Below, in pieces: positions 45,384 to 54,601 of a DNA stretch of 64,000 nucleotides. A model generated the notes under the pieces. It was not told where the DNA came from, ran no database searches, and saw nothing but the letters and a program-made list of their open reading frames with translations. The stretch is taken from positions 30,349 to 94,348 of the forward strand of contig JAKSYS010000181.1 of assembly GCA_022925895.1 (NCBI GenBank). Direction: 5' to 3'. The position numbers were made by a program, and so were the translations under genes. This DNA is from Fragilaria crotonensis. Lineage: Eukaryota > Bacillariophyta > Fragilariophyceae > Fragilariales > Fragilariaceae. How positions within the stretch are numbered: the first letter of the stretch is position 1; each line of letters begins with the position of its first letter.

Positions 45384-48059
45384 TTAATGTCGCAACTTGA
45401 AGGGCGGCTCGTTATGTTTGGTCGGAGATACGACAGGTCGAACAGCAGTTCCATGTAACCTGGAAGGATATTTGTTGGTCGCAGTGGATGATCTGTCACT
45501 AGGTCCTCGTTCGAATACGTTGTTGCCATGGCTGTTAGGCTTGTCAATTGTGAAAGGAGATCGGATGGGTTGAGAAAATGTTGACGGCGATTTGTTTGGA
45601 TGAGGAATAGACGCCCGAGTTGGAGCAATATTTGACCCTTTCGGAGAATGAGTGGGAGTTTTAGTCCTGTCAATTGTTGGCGTTCGTTCCGACGGAGGTG
45701 TCGTTGGCGGTATTGGCGGATCCGACGGATTGGTCGATGAAAACCTTGTTACACCAATGTCCGGCCCTTTTGTTGTTGGCGACGACACAGTTGGTTCCAT
45801 TGTTGGAGGACGAATGGGCATTTCACTCGGCTCAGATGTTGGCGGTGTTGGCGGATCCCCCGGATTGGTTGATGGAAACGTAGGATGGTCCCTTGCTGAA
45901 AACGTAGGTGGATCGGTTGGAGGTCTGGTTGCTTGTTTAGTTGGCGGATCACTTGTGGGAGCAGGAGTTGGTTGTCGAGTTGGCGAGCCAGTCGGTGTAT
46001 CCGATGGTGGATCGGTTGGAGTTCCAGTTGGCGAGTCAGTCAATGAAGACGTTGGTGGATCTGTTGGAGGTCCAGTTGGTTGCTTAGTTGGCGGATCACT
46101 TGTGGGAGCAGGAGTTGGAGATCGAGTTGGCGAGTCAGTCGGTGCATCCGATGGTGGATCGGTTGGAGGTCCAGTTGGCAAGTCGGTCGGTGAAGACGTT
46201 GGTGGATCTGTTGGAGGTCCAGTTGGTTGTTTAGTTGGTGACGACGTTGGTAGATCGGTTGGAGTTCCAGTCGGCGAAGATGTTGGTGGATCTGTTGGAG
46301 GTCCAGTTGGTTGTTTAGTTGGCGGATCACTTGTGGGAGCAGGAGTTGGTTGTCGAGTTGGCGAGTCAGTCGGTGTATCCGATGGTGGATCGGTTGGAGT
46401 TCCAGTTGGCGAGTCAGTCGGTGAAGACGTTGGTGGTCCAGTTGGAGGTCCAGTTGGTTGCTTAGTTGGTGACGACGTTGGTAGATCGGTTGGAGTTCCA
46501 GTCGGCGAAGATGTTGGTGGATCTGTTGGAGGTCCAGTTGGTTGTTTAGTTGGCGGATCACTTGTGGGAGCAGGAGTTGGAGATCGAGTTGGCAAGTCAG
46601 TCGGTGTATCTGATGGTGGATCGGTTGGAGGTCCAGTTGGCAAGTCGATCGGTGAAGACGTTGGTGGTCCAGTTGGTTGCTTCGTTGGTGAAGAAGTTGG
46701 TGCATCAGTTGGAGGTCGAGTTGGAGCGTCAGTCGGTGAGGACGTTGGTCGGTCGGTTGGAGGGCCAGTTGGTTGCTTGGTGGGTGAAGACGTTGGTGGA
46801 TCGGTTGGAGGTCGAGTTGGCGGGTGAGTTGGTTGCTTAGTTGGTGAAGACGTTGGTGCATCAGTTGGAGGTCGAGTTGGCGGGTCAGTCGGTGAAGACG
46901 TTGGTGGATCGGTTGGAGTTCCAGTTGGTTGCTCAGTTGGTGAATAAGACGGTGCATCAGTTGGAGATCGAGTTGGCGGGTGAGTCGGTTGTTCCGTTGG
47001 TGAAGACGTTGGTGCATCAGTTGGAGGTCGAGTTGGCGGGTCAGTCGGTGAAGACGTTGGTGGATTCGGTTGGAGTTCCAGTTGGTTGCTCAGTTGGTGA
47101 ATAAGACGGTGCATCAGTTGGAGATCGAGTTGGCAAGTCAGTCGGTGTAGACGTTGGTTGGTCGGTTGGTGAATAAGACGGTGCATCAGTTGGAGATCGA
47201 GTTGGCGGGTGAGTCGGTTGTTCCGTTGGTGAAGACGTTGGTGCATCAGTTGGAGGTCGAGTTGGCGGGTCAGTCGGTGAAGACGTTGGTGGATTGGTTG
47301 GAGTTCCAGTTGGTTGCTCAGTTGGTGAATAAGACGGTGCATCAGTTGGAGATCGAGTTGGCAAGTCAGTGGTGTAGACGTTGGTTGGTCGGTTGGTGAA
47401 TAAGACGGTGCATCAGTTGGAGATCGAGTTGGCGGGTGAGTCGGTTGTTCCGTTGGTGAAGACGTTGGTGCATCAGTTGGAGGTCAAGTTGGCGGGTCAG
47501 TCGGTGAAGACGTTGGTGGATCGGTTGGAGTTCCAGTTGGCGGGTCGGTTGGCAAGTCAGTCGGTAAAGGCGTTGGTGGATCGGTTGGAGTTCCAGTTGG
47601 CAAGTCAGTCGGTGAAGACGTTGGTGGATCAGTTGGAGGTTCAGTTGGTTGCTTAGTAGGTGAAAACGTTGGTGGATCAGTTGGAGTTCCAGTTGGCGGG
47701 TCAGTCGGTGTAGAAGTTGGTAGATCCGTTGGAGGTCCAGTTGGCGGGCTTGTTGGTGAAGACGTTGGCGGATTGGTTGGCATAGGTGCGGGAGTCGACG
47801 TTGGAGGAGCGGTTGGCGATTGAGTCGGAGGCGATGTTGGAGCAGCGGTTGGTGGTGTGGTAGGTTTTGACGTTGGTGAGCCATTTGGCTTTCTTGCCGG
47901 CATTGACTGCGGCGGGGCGTCGCTAACAGCTAGATACCTGTTGCCTGACACGTTCGAGCCTGTTGCCAGACTATAAGTTCCATTTTGGTGGTTGAGCAAT
48001 GGAGCTGCTGATGATTTGAGAATCACCAACGGGCAAAGGAGTGCCAACGTGGGCTTCAT
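45384..48059 (-). CDS. Giant Pro/Thr-repeat secreted protein (frame-disrupted)
   Basis: A signal peptide (MKPTLALLCPLVILKSSAAP, ATG at 48059) precedes a long region of P-T-x-x-P-T repeats, such as PPTDPPTSSPTDAPT and KQPTGPPTDPPTSS. The repeats cover roughly 45840-47880. The last 150 residues are a non-repetitive Ser/Pro/Arg-rich tail ending PPFKLRH. Such Pro-Thr proteins are common in diatoms and are expected to be O-glycosylated wall or matrix components; no catalytic domain is seen. The repeat frame is broken three times: a TGA stop at 47484-47486 where other copies have CGA, a missing C at 47370/47371, and an extra T near 47075. The last two offset each other. Confidence 0.65.
45840..47880. 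repeat. Tandem repeat DNA coding for PT repeats
   Basis: A 12-bp sub-unit (coding P-T-x-x) is nested in larger units. A higher-order copy is visible on the + strand: the block containing CAGTTGGTGAATAAGACGG starts at about 46934, 47091 and 47319 (spacing 157 and 228 bp). Near-identical units imply recent unequal exchange or replication slippage. The repeat length is likely to vary between alleles, and assembly here is unreliable. Confidence 0.8.
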
Positions 48060-48389
48060 CTTTTCTTTTTGATGAGGTATGTGAGATAGGCGGTGACCGG
48101 TGACTGTGGAATTCCACTTTGGGCTATCATGTCGGAATCTATAAAGGTCTCGTTTTTCCATGAGTAATTACGAGTGACATCTCCTTTTGTCGTAAAAGGA
48201 ATATTGGAAGGCCTATAGGATCGCAAGTTCTGTTCCTTCCCTTGAACCTTGGTGTCTGAGCTGGATTTGGTACAATGGCGCTTGAGTACTCGAGAACAAG
48301 TTCCTCCTCTCGCTCATAGTCTCGTGTACTCGGAATGCAATACACGAGATACCTTCAATTACCCTCTCTCTAGTGTCTATCCTCCCGAC
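48060..48389. other. Spacer between PT-rich gene and piggyBac element
   Basis: About 330 bp holding the promoter of the PT-rich gene. Near its right end (48368-48387) is a 20-bp word, CTCTAGTGTCTA then TCCTCCCG, that returns inverted at 51149-51168 on the other side of the element. Confidence 0.5.
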
Positions 48390-48425
48390 GGGGTTAATTA
48401 ACCCCAAATGGGGTTAATTAACCCC
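48390..48425. repeat. Left terminal palindromes of the piggyBac element
   Basis: Two copies of the 16-bp palindrome GGGGTTAATTAACCCC at 48390-48405 and 48410-48425, spaced by AAAT. Each holds a TTAATTAA core, that is, two overlapping TTAA target motifs. Confidence 0.85.
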
Positions 48426-51129
48426 GTATTTGCCAACCTCGGATATGCTTCTCCTTATCTTTGACAAGGTCCGTTGGCCCCCAAGCTTGGCCAATGTCCT
48501 TGGAACAGTGAAAGGTTGCATGGTTTAAATAGGGGAATGCTCAATGTTGTTCGTTATTGTGTTATTGAAAAAAAATCTCCAGCTAAAAAATTTCATCGAT
48601 GAATTATTTTTTCAGTCTCTGTTGCCCATGAACTTGAAGGCGATCCACCTCCTTCAGATCATTAGCAACTAACGTAAAAATGCCCAGATATGACCGCCGT
48701 TTCCTCCTTGGAGTAAGAGTGCAGGCAAAAGCCTGCCATGTCACTTCACTTTCTGAGTGCCACCGGCGATATGGAAGCAACGCCAAAATGAAGCTCGTTA
48801 CCGGGACTGTGATTTCAGTCAATTCAGTCCAACCGGCCGGTCACAAGCGTGCTGTAACTCTAATCACGGCAGATTATGAGCTTGGTGGTGGGACAATCAA
48901 GAGGCAACAGTTGAATTCAAGAGTGGTCAAGTTGGCCGAGGAAGATCGAACAACAGAAGAGATCAATCGAGTCGTGGAGGCACTCGTGAATGAAACGTAC
49001 GAACCAAGCAATGCAACAACTGGTGATAGAGTGTCCCAACATGAGGGAGTTGGCAATGAAGCAATGCTTGCAATGCTTAACAGCAGTTCCGATGAGAATG
49101 AGGAGACTGAGCGCCGGACACAGGAGCCTGCAGGAGGGCCTCCAGCAGTTGCTGCACTTGATGAAGCGCCAGCAGAACCAGCTCGAGCAAGAGATGGTCA
49201 GCCTGCTGCCGAAGCTCATGGCATTCAATGGTTCAAAGCATCCGAAAGAGATCCACCATTAAATGGTATTGTTCCTTTTCGCCTTTGGAGTGTTCGAAAT
49301 ATGGTTGGAGACGTCTTGGTTCCGGGTGCAAATACTGCTGCGATCAATGATATGACGCCACTGGATTTTTTTCTTCTGATGTTTCCCCCAAAGCAGCTTA
49401 TTGATATGGTTAATCTGACCAACGCCGAACTCACAAAATTGGAGCTGAACAAGACAAACAGCAGTGAAATGTTGAAATTCTTTGGTGTCATCTTGCTAAT
49501 GACGAAGTTTGAGTTTACCTCCAGAGCGAGCTTGTGGTCAACAGTGGCACCGTCAAAGTATCAACCTGCACCTCACTTTGGTCTCACTGGAATGTCAAAG
49601 CACAGATTCGATGACCTCTTTCGGGCAGTGAGGTGGAGTCACCAACCTTCTGTTCGTGGAGACACAGAATCATCAGAGCAATACCGATGGAGGTTGGTTG
49701 ATGACTTCATCACCAACTTCAATGACCACCGCGCAAATTACTTCAGTCCCTCAGACTGCATCTGTGTTGATGAGTCCATGAGCCGTTGGTATGGACAGGG
49801 AGGCCATTGGATCAATCAAGGCCTCCCTCAATACGTAGCGATTGACCGTAAGCCCGAAAATGGGTGTGAAATTCAGAATGCTGCGTGTGGTCGAAGCGGA
49901 GTAATGTTGCGTCTTAAGTTGGTGAAGGGGATTGATCTTGTTGGGGAGGATGACAATGATGATCCACCAACCGAAACAAGTCTCCTGCATGGGACAAATG
50001 TATTGAAACACGTTGTCTTGCCCTGGTTTGGTTCCAACAGGATTGTGTGCGCTGACTCGTACTTTGCTTCGGTCGGCGCGGCAAGGGAGTTGTACAGAAA
50101 TGGCCTACGATTCATTGGCGTGGTCAAGACAGCCACGAAAGGTTTCCCAAAAGCCTATCTGACAAACGTTGAACTCAATCAACGTGGCGACTTCGTTGCA
50201 CTGGCTTCAGATCCCGCCGACAATCAGGATCCTACTATGGCAGCGTTTGTGTGGATGGATCGCGAGCGGAGGTACTTCATTGCAACGGCAGGATCACTTG
50301 CTGAAGGAACTCCATATTCTCGCTGCCGCTGGCGGCAAGTCAACCAGGAGCCAAATGCACCTCCAGAGAAGGTCACTTTGTCAATCAAACAACCGCAAAT
50401 TGCCGAAACCTACTATTCAACTTGCGCTGCTATCGACAGGCATAATAGGTATCGCCAAGATGATCTAAGAATTGAAAAAAAGATTGAAACAAAAGATTGG
50501 TCGGTTCGAGTTAATCTATCAATCTTTGCCATGATCATTGTTGATACGTGGCTGGTATTCAATGCCTTCAAAAACACACAACAACGAGAGACCGAGTGTT
50601 CACAAAAGAGCTTTTATGCTATTCTTGCCGAAGAGTTGATTGATAATTGTTATGACAATCGGGGACGAGCAACTCGAACGCGATCATCGCCAAATGGAGC
50701 ATCGTATCAAGATGCCTGCATCAGGGCTGTTGAAAGTGGAAGCCCACGCGCCGGTGTTCTCACTCATTTGACTCCAGTCAAGAGACTCAAGAATGCTCAT
50801 GGTGAAAAGACAAGCTTTAGGTACCAAGGCCGATGTAAAGAGTGTCAAAAGAAGACAACTTGGCAATGCAGTGACTGCGGTGACAACGAAAAAATAGTGT
50901 ACCTTTGCGCAACAAAAAATGGAAAACGGTGCTTTTTGGACCACATTGCTCGCAACCATGCACACCTTGATGACTTTTAAGCATAGTGTCAATGTTTTAA
51001 TCATCGTTCATTGGTGTCAACAACATCGTATTGACCATCATGGTCAACTCCATTTTTGAGTAGTGTTCAGTATTTTATCCACGCATTCTCGAAAAAAATG
51101 GACGGGGTTAATTAAGGCATTTGACGGGG
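48402..51129 (+). mobile_element. piggyBac-type DNA transposon
   Basis: A 2.7-kb element with one intact transposase gene (48680-50980). If the boundary is set at TTAA, as for all piggyBac elements, the left end is TTAA (48398-48401) followed by CCCCAAATGGGGTTAATTAA. The right end, read inward, is TTAA (51130-51133) followed by CCCCGTCAAATGCCTTAA. The two ends are imperfect inverted repeats of about 28 bp. A second inverted pair (CTCTAGTGTCTA..., 48368-48387 and 51149-51168) flanks this, so the true ends could lie slightly outside. With an undisturbed open frame this is probably a recent copy. Confidence 0.8.
48680..50980 (+). CDS. piggyBac transposase, intact
   Basis: 766 residues, ATG at 48680, no frame break. 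The N-terminus (1-170) is variable with an acidic/Gln-rich part. The DDE_Tnp_1_7 core starts at DFFLLMFPPKQLIDMVN, with FFGVILLMTKFEF, GMSKHRFDDLFRAVRWS, and DCICVDESMSRWYGQGG (first catalytic Asp). The second lies in NRIVCADSYFASVGAARELY, then RFIGVVKTATKGFPKAYL. The C-terminus carries a Cys/His zinc-binding region (CKECQKKTTWQC, CSDCGDNEK, CATKNGKRC, and HIARNH), like the cysteine-rich domain of other piggyBac transposases that binds the terminal repeats. It catalyses cut-and-paste at TTAA. The start could be earlier only if an intron exists; none is seen. Confidence 0.93.
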   Translation: MPRYDRRFLLGVRVQAKACHVTSLSECHRRYGSNAKMKLVTGTVISVNSVQPAGHKRAVTLITADYELGGGTIKRQQLNSRVVKLAEEDRTTEEINRVVEALVNETYEPSNATTGDRVSQHEGVGNEAMLAMLNSSSDENEETERRTQEPAGGPPAVAALDEAPAEPARARDGQPAAEAHGIQWFKASERDPPLNGIVPFRLWSVRNMVGDVLVPGANTAAINDMTPLDFFLLMFPPKQLIDMVNLTNAELTKLELNKTNSSEMLKFFGVILLMTKFEFTSRASLWSTVAPSKYQPAPHFGLTGMSKHRFDDLFRAVRWSHQPSVRGDTESSEQYRWRLVDDFITNFNDHRANYFSPSDCICVDESMSRWYGQGGHWINQGLPQYVAIDRKPENGCEIQNAACGRSGVMLRLKLVKGIDLVGEDDNDDPPTETSLLHGTNVLKHVVLPWFGSNRIVCADSYFASVGAARELYRNGLRFIGVVKTATKGFPKAYLTNVELNQRGDFVALASDPADNQDPTMAAFVWMDRERRYFIATAGSLAEGTPYSRCRWRQVNQEPNAPPEKVTLSIKQPQIAETYYSTCAAIDRHNRYRQDDLRIEKKIETKDWSVRVNLSIFAMIIVDTWLVFNAFKNTQQRETECSQKSFYAILAEELIDNCYDNRGRATRTRSSPNGASYQDACIRAVESGSPRAGVLTHLTPVKRLKNAHGEKTSFRYQGRCKECQKKTTWQCSDCGDNEKIVYLCATKNGKRCFLDHIARNHAHLDDF

Positions 51130-51141
51130 TTAATTAACCCC
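51104..51141. repeat. Right terminal palindromes of the piggyBac element
   Basis: One full palindrome GGGGTTAATTAACCCC at 51126-51141 and a partial one (GGGGTTAATTAA, 51104-51115) separated by GGCATTTGAC. They mirror the two palindromes at the left end. Confidence 0.85.
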
Positions 51142-51866
51142 AAGACTCCGGGAGGCTAGACACTAGAGATGCGCTTCTCATTCTTCTTGTCGTCTTTTAT
51201 TGCGTCACAAAGATAACGGTTTAGGTATCACGCGGCGTGATAACGATTCTTCTTCGCCATATGTATGCTATGTCTCTTGGCGTAGTACTACCGGTAGTAC
51301 ACAGATAGCATGACATCGCTGGTGTTCTTGATGAGCAACGAGAGGGACATTTGCTGCATGCTGGTACGGTCATAACAATAATGTGACACTAGTGTCACAC
51401 TACCGGTAGTAGGTTTCGAACAATCCAATACCGCTCGTATTCGTTGGAAAAATGAAGACAAATTTGAATTCGCCTTTGATTTTGTTTTCAAGATATCTTA
51501 CCGATTGACTGATACCGGAAACAGCTCTGCGGCAGCCGCTCCATCATAAATGATTTAACGAATTGTCTCCGCATTTCTTGGTGACAAAGCTGGCATCAAC
51601 AAGGGCAGTATTTGAGGTCAAGAATGTTGAAGTAAGGCATTCGCATAGGAACCACGTGAGGGTATCAGGTAATCAGGACGACACGTTCGAATTTGTTCAT
51701 GGTTCAATTAGTTGTGTTGAAGAACAATTACATGGTTTTCTATTCCAGAGCGCAGACTTATGCCGCTCTGCTTCGAAACTCCAGCGTCCGGCTTTTGATG
51801 TTCTCATTTTCCTCTGAAAAAGTGGACATTGTGTATTTACGGTGCTCGCTACGATCGGCATTTGAT

Positions 51867-51902
51867 GAACGCGAACGCGAACGCGAACGCGAACGCGAAC
51901 GA
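51867..51902. repeat. GAACGC hexanucleotide microsatellite
   Basis: About six copies of GAACGC in tandem, absent from copy B at the matching place. On the minus strand it would read as Arg-Ser codons. Confidence 0.85.
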
Positions 51903-52466
51903 GTCGATGTTGTACCAGTACTGGTGCATCTTGATTGTAGTTTGATTTGTATTGGATTAGATATGTAACCCGACTCCGGAAAAGTGCCAGTCATCGCGAC
52001 CTTCGTTGTCCCAGTCTTTCTCGAGTAAGAATTCACCAGTCTTCCCATCGCGTTGTGAGGATGGCCTGTCTCCGCCATCATCACTCCTACCACTGAACAC
52101 CACAATGTTTAACCAGAACGGACGAATCGCCATGCTAGTGTTAGTCGAGGAAACAAGTATTTCTTGATATCAATCCCTTCGATCGATTGTGATCCAATCG
52201 TTTGGTTCATCCCGGACAGCATAATGTACTGGTGTAGTAATCATCCGGGTCGTATTGAGAAATTATGTTGAATCGAAGTCAAGCCAGGCTTTCCAAGCAA
52301 ATACGACAGGATAGCAACCATGTCATGGTTGGTATCCACCTGGGTGCCTGTCCTTGTCATCATTCCAAGGGGATTCGCAGTTACCACTTCCTCGTGGTTT
52401 AAATAGATGTCATGGATGAGGTACAAGTGTTTGTTCGGGCAAGTCCAAGGCTTGGAGGGGAAAGGT

Positions 52467-52880
52467 TCATGAAGCATTCTCTAAAGTCGATGATTGCTGG
52501 GAGTCGAGACGCTTCTCCTCGGTGACCACCCTGGGAAAATGAGTCAGCATTGATTTCATGTCGCAACTATTGCTGTCGAAGAACAAGCACCCGATGTGTG
52601 AACTGATTTTGCCAGCATCATGCACTGGCGTTTTAGCGAGGATGAAACGCATGTCCAAAGAATAACCACGCATCCTCTTGGCGTCGGTGACTGATGCACA
52701 ATGAACGCGTAACCCTCTCAAATGGCCATCGATGGGAAGAACGCTCTCTAAAGGAGGGAAACGGCATCCTGAGCATTCACGTATTACAATCCCAATCACC
52801 GGGATGGTTTCGGAACTCCAGGGTAAATGATGTGTAGACTCGCCATCATCATCTGTAACAAGACAGTTGCAAGTCAGCAA
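52467..52880 (-). CDS. Hypothetical protein in copy A
   Basis: A minus-strand open frame of about 130 codons, from roughly 52880 to 52467, with no recognisable family. Its C-terminal part (RVVTEEKRLDSQQSS) has a close counterpart in copy B (VVTEEKRLDSQESS, near 58070), which suggests real coding history. An AG acceptor (GTTACAG) just before DDGESTHHLPW suggests it is one exon of a longer gene. The downstream frame at 52477-52241 (PWTCPNKHLYLIHDIYLNHE) may be the next exon. Start, end and function are unknown. Confidence 0.3.
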   Translation of the reverse strand: MLTCNCLVTDDDGESTHHLPWSSETIPVIGIVIRECSGCRFPPLESVLPIDGHLRGLRVHCASVTDAKRMRGYSLDMRFILAKTPVHDAGKISSHIGCLFFDSNSCDMKSMLTHFPRVVTEEKRLDSQQSSTLENAS

Positions 52881-53390
52881 CCCTGAGATTCGCAGCGTAC
52901 ATTCACGTCACAGTGCTACTTATAGGCACACATCTCAGGCATCACTCCCACGCAACCGAAGGCTCGATAAATAAAGGATATAGAAATCGGCACAAGGACA
53001 ATCGTACGGGGACCATTGTACCTCTGCGATGAAAACTCTCACTGATCGGTCTGCGCGCAGTGCCAATGGCTTCACCAAGTTCGCTTATTCAGAGCGGATC
53101 CCTCTTGGGCATTCAGAAGACCTCCAATTACAGACAAAGGGTATGGTTCGCCTTCGCCGTTCGAGCCTGCGTCTCCCTCCCGTAATCGGAGTACGTCGCA
53201 TTCTAAATCAACAATGTAGCATGTTGTTGCTTGAGAAACAGGTCGTTACCGCATGCAATAGTGTACCAGTTATGGTATATCCTCTTACAGTATCTGGGAC
53301 ATGACGTGTACTGGAATCCCTTCCAATTGATGCTGCCCGCCCGTCGTTTTGTGGAATGTCTTTGATCATTGATCATTGTCGATGCCTCCT

Positions 53391-54601
53391 CGGCAGAAGT
53401 AAGTCTGGGTCTTCCAACTTGCCGATACATGTGGAATTCTGTGTGCTACTACTATAAAGGTACTGTACACCCGACTCTGGAGTACTGGCGTACTGTACCT
53501 GGTAGTGTGAAAGATCTCCTTTGACGGGAAGACATGTCGTCTGTTATACATAACTAGTGGGTGCCTCACATTTGATCGGAGTGTCTACTACAGGAAACAG
53601 GAAACTGGACGTACAGAACCCCCAACCTGGTCGTACTCCGTACCACTACTTTTTTCCCCTACAGTATGCAGTACCATGGTACCAACGTAGGAAACTTCAT
53701 GAAGTACAGTACCAGGTACCTGGTACTTATCATGCCCCAGTATTGCAGTTCATCGCACGGTATATTTTACAGTAGCATTTGTCAAGCAACCTGTTCACAG
53801 CAAATTCAATGAGTATTCCATCCAGTAACTTTGAATTCGTACAGTATTGTAGTTCAGTAACGTAACACACTGTCGTTTCAACATAAATTACCGTCCGTTT
53901 ATGTACTGTAGACCTGTAGTACATGTAATCCACGTAACAGTGCAACATTTGATCCAGTACCCCAGAGTGGTCATACTCCGTAACAGACGGACGGACTCAC
54001 ACACGCACGCACACAATTAATTTATAATATAGTAGGATATGCAGTATGTAACATGTAGTCAGAATGTCAGAGGTCAGAGTAGACTTGTACTTCTTCTGAT
54101 GTAAATTGAAGATTATGATGTACTAATCCAGAGTCCAGAGTACAACTTTAAGGTGAACACGGACTCTTACGATGATACGATGATCGTCACTATTACACGA
54201 AGTCGACTTGCTTCCTACGTCGTAGCAATCTTGATCTCATGATGTCTTCCAGCAAATCACCCTTCGTCACCACTCACCACTGCTGATCGAGGATGTGCTT
54301 TTGCCATCCATGGAACAGATGTCTTGTCCGCCAGTTAACAAAAGAAATCTCCCTACCTCGTGGTACGAGGTACAAATACCGTGCCCATGATTCACATTGC
54401 AATCTCAGGTTCTTGATATCGCGTTTCTGCTGTACCCTCCTTGGGATATTGAAGTTTCAGCATGCTGTCATCGTGTTTCTACTCACGACTGTCGTTGTCG
54501 TCAGCATTTCCCCGTATTGGTTTACGAGTGATAGGTTTCGATGAGTTCTAGGACTAAGAAGAGTTGGTCTCGACGTAGGAAGCACAAGTCGCTGGAATTG
54601 A
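53391..54601. other. Intergenic region dense in GTAC palindromes
   Basis: No supported gene. GTAC-centred palindromic words are concentrated here, for example CAGTACCAGGTACCTGGTAC near 53706, TGTACCTGGTAG near 53494 and GTACCATGGTACC near 53670. A CACACGCACGCACAC microsatellite lies near 53999. The function of the words is unknown. Confidence 0.45.

Larger units (their letters stand above)
51410..53390. repeat. Duplicated segment, copy A
   Basis: Many blocks match copy B (57306-58585) in order and on the same strand. Examples are CGCATTTCTTG.TGACAA near 51572 and 57472, AGGAACCACGTG near 51648 and 57548, GAGTCGAGACGCTTCTCCTC near 52502 and 58070, and CAGTTATGGTATAT-like near 53267 and 58481. 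A is longer; B lacks several hundred bases in the middle. In A, most of the matching open frame is broken by stops. No protein family is recognised. It may be a degenerate gene, a non-autonomous element or a tandem duplication. Confidence 0.65.

Noticed and set aside
45652-46827. Long + strand open frame rich in Val-Gly (391 codons) opposite the PT-rich gene
   Set aside because: It is the antisense reading of the 12-bp PT repeat, which stays open in several frames. It has no signal peptide of its own and no known family, whereas the minus strand has a signal peptide and a typical PT protein.
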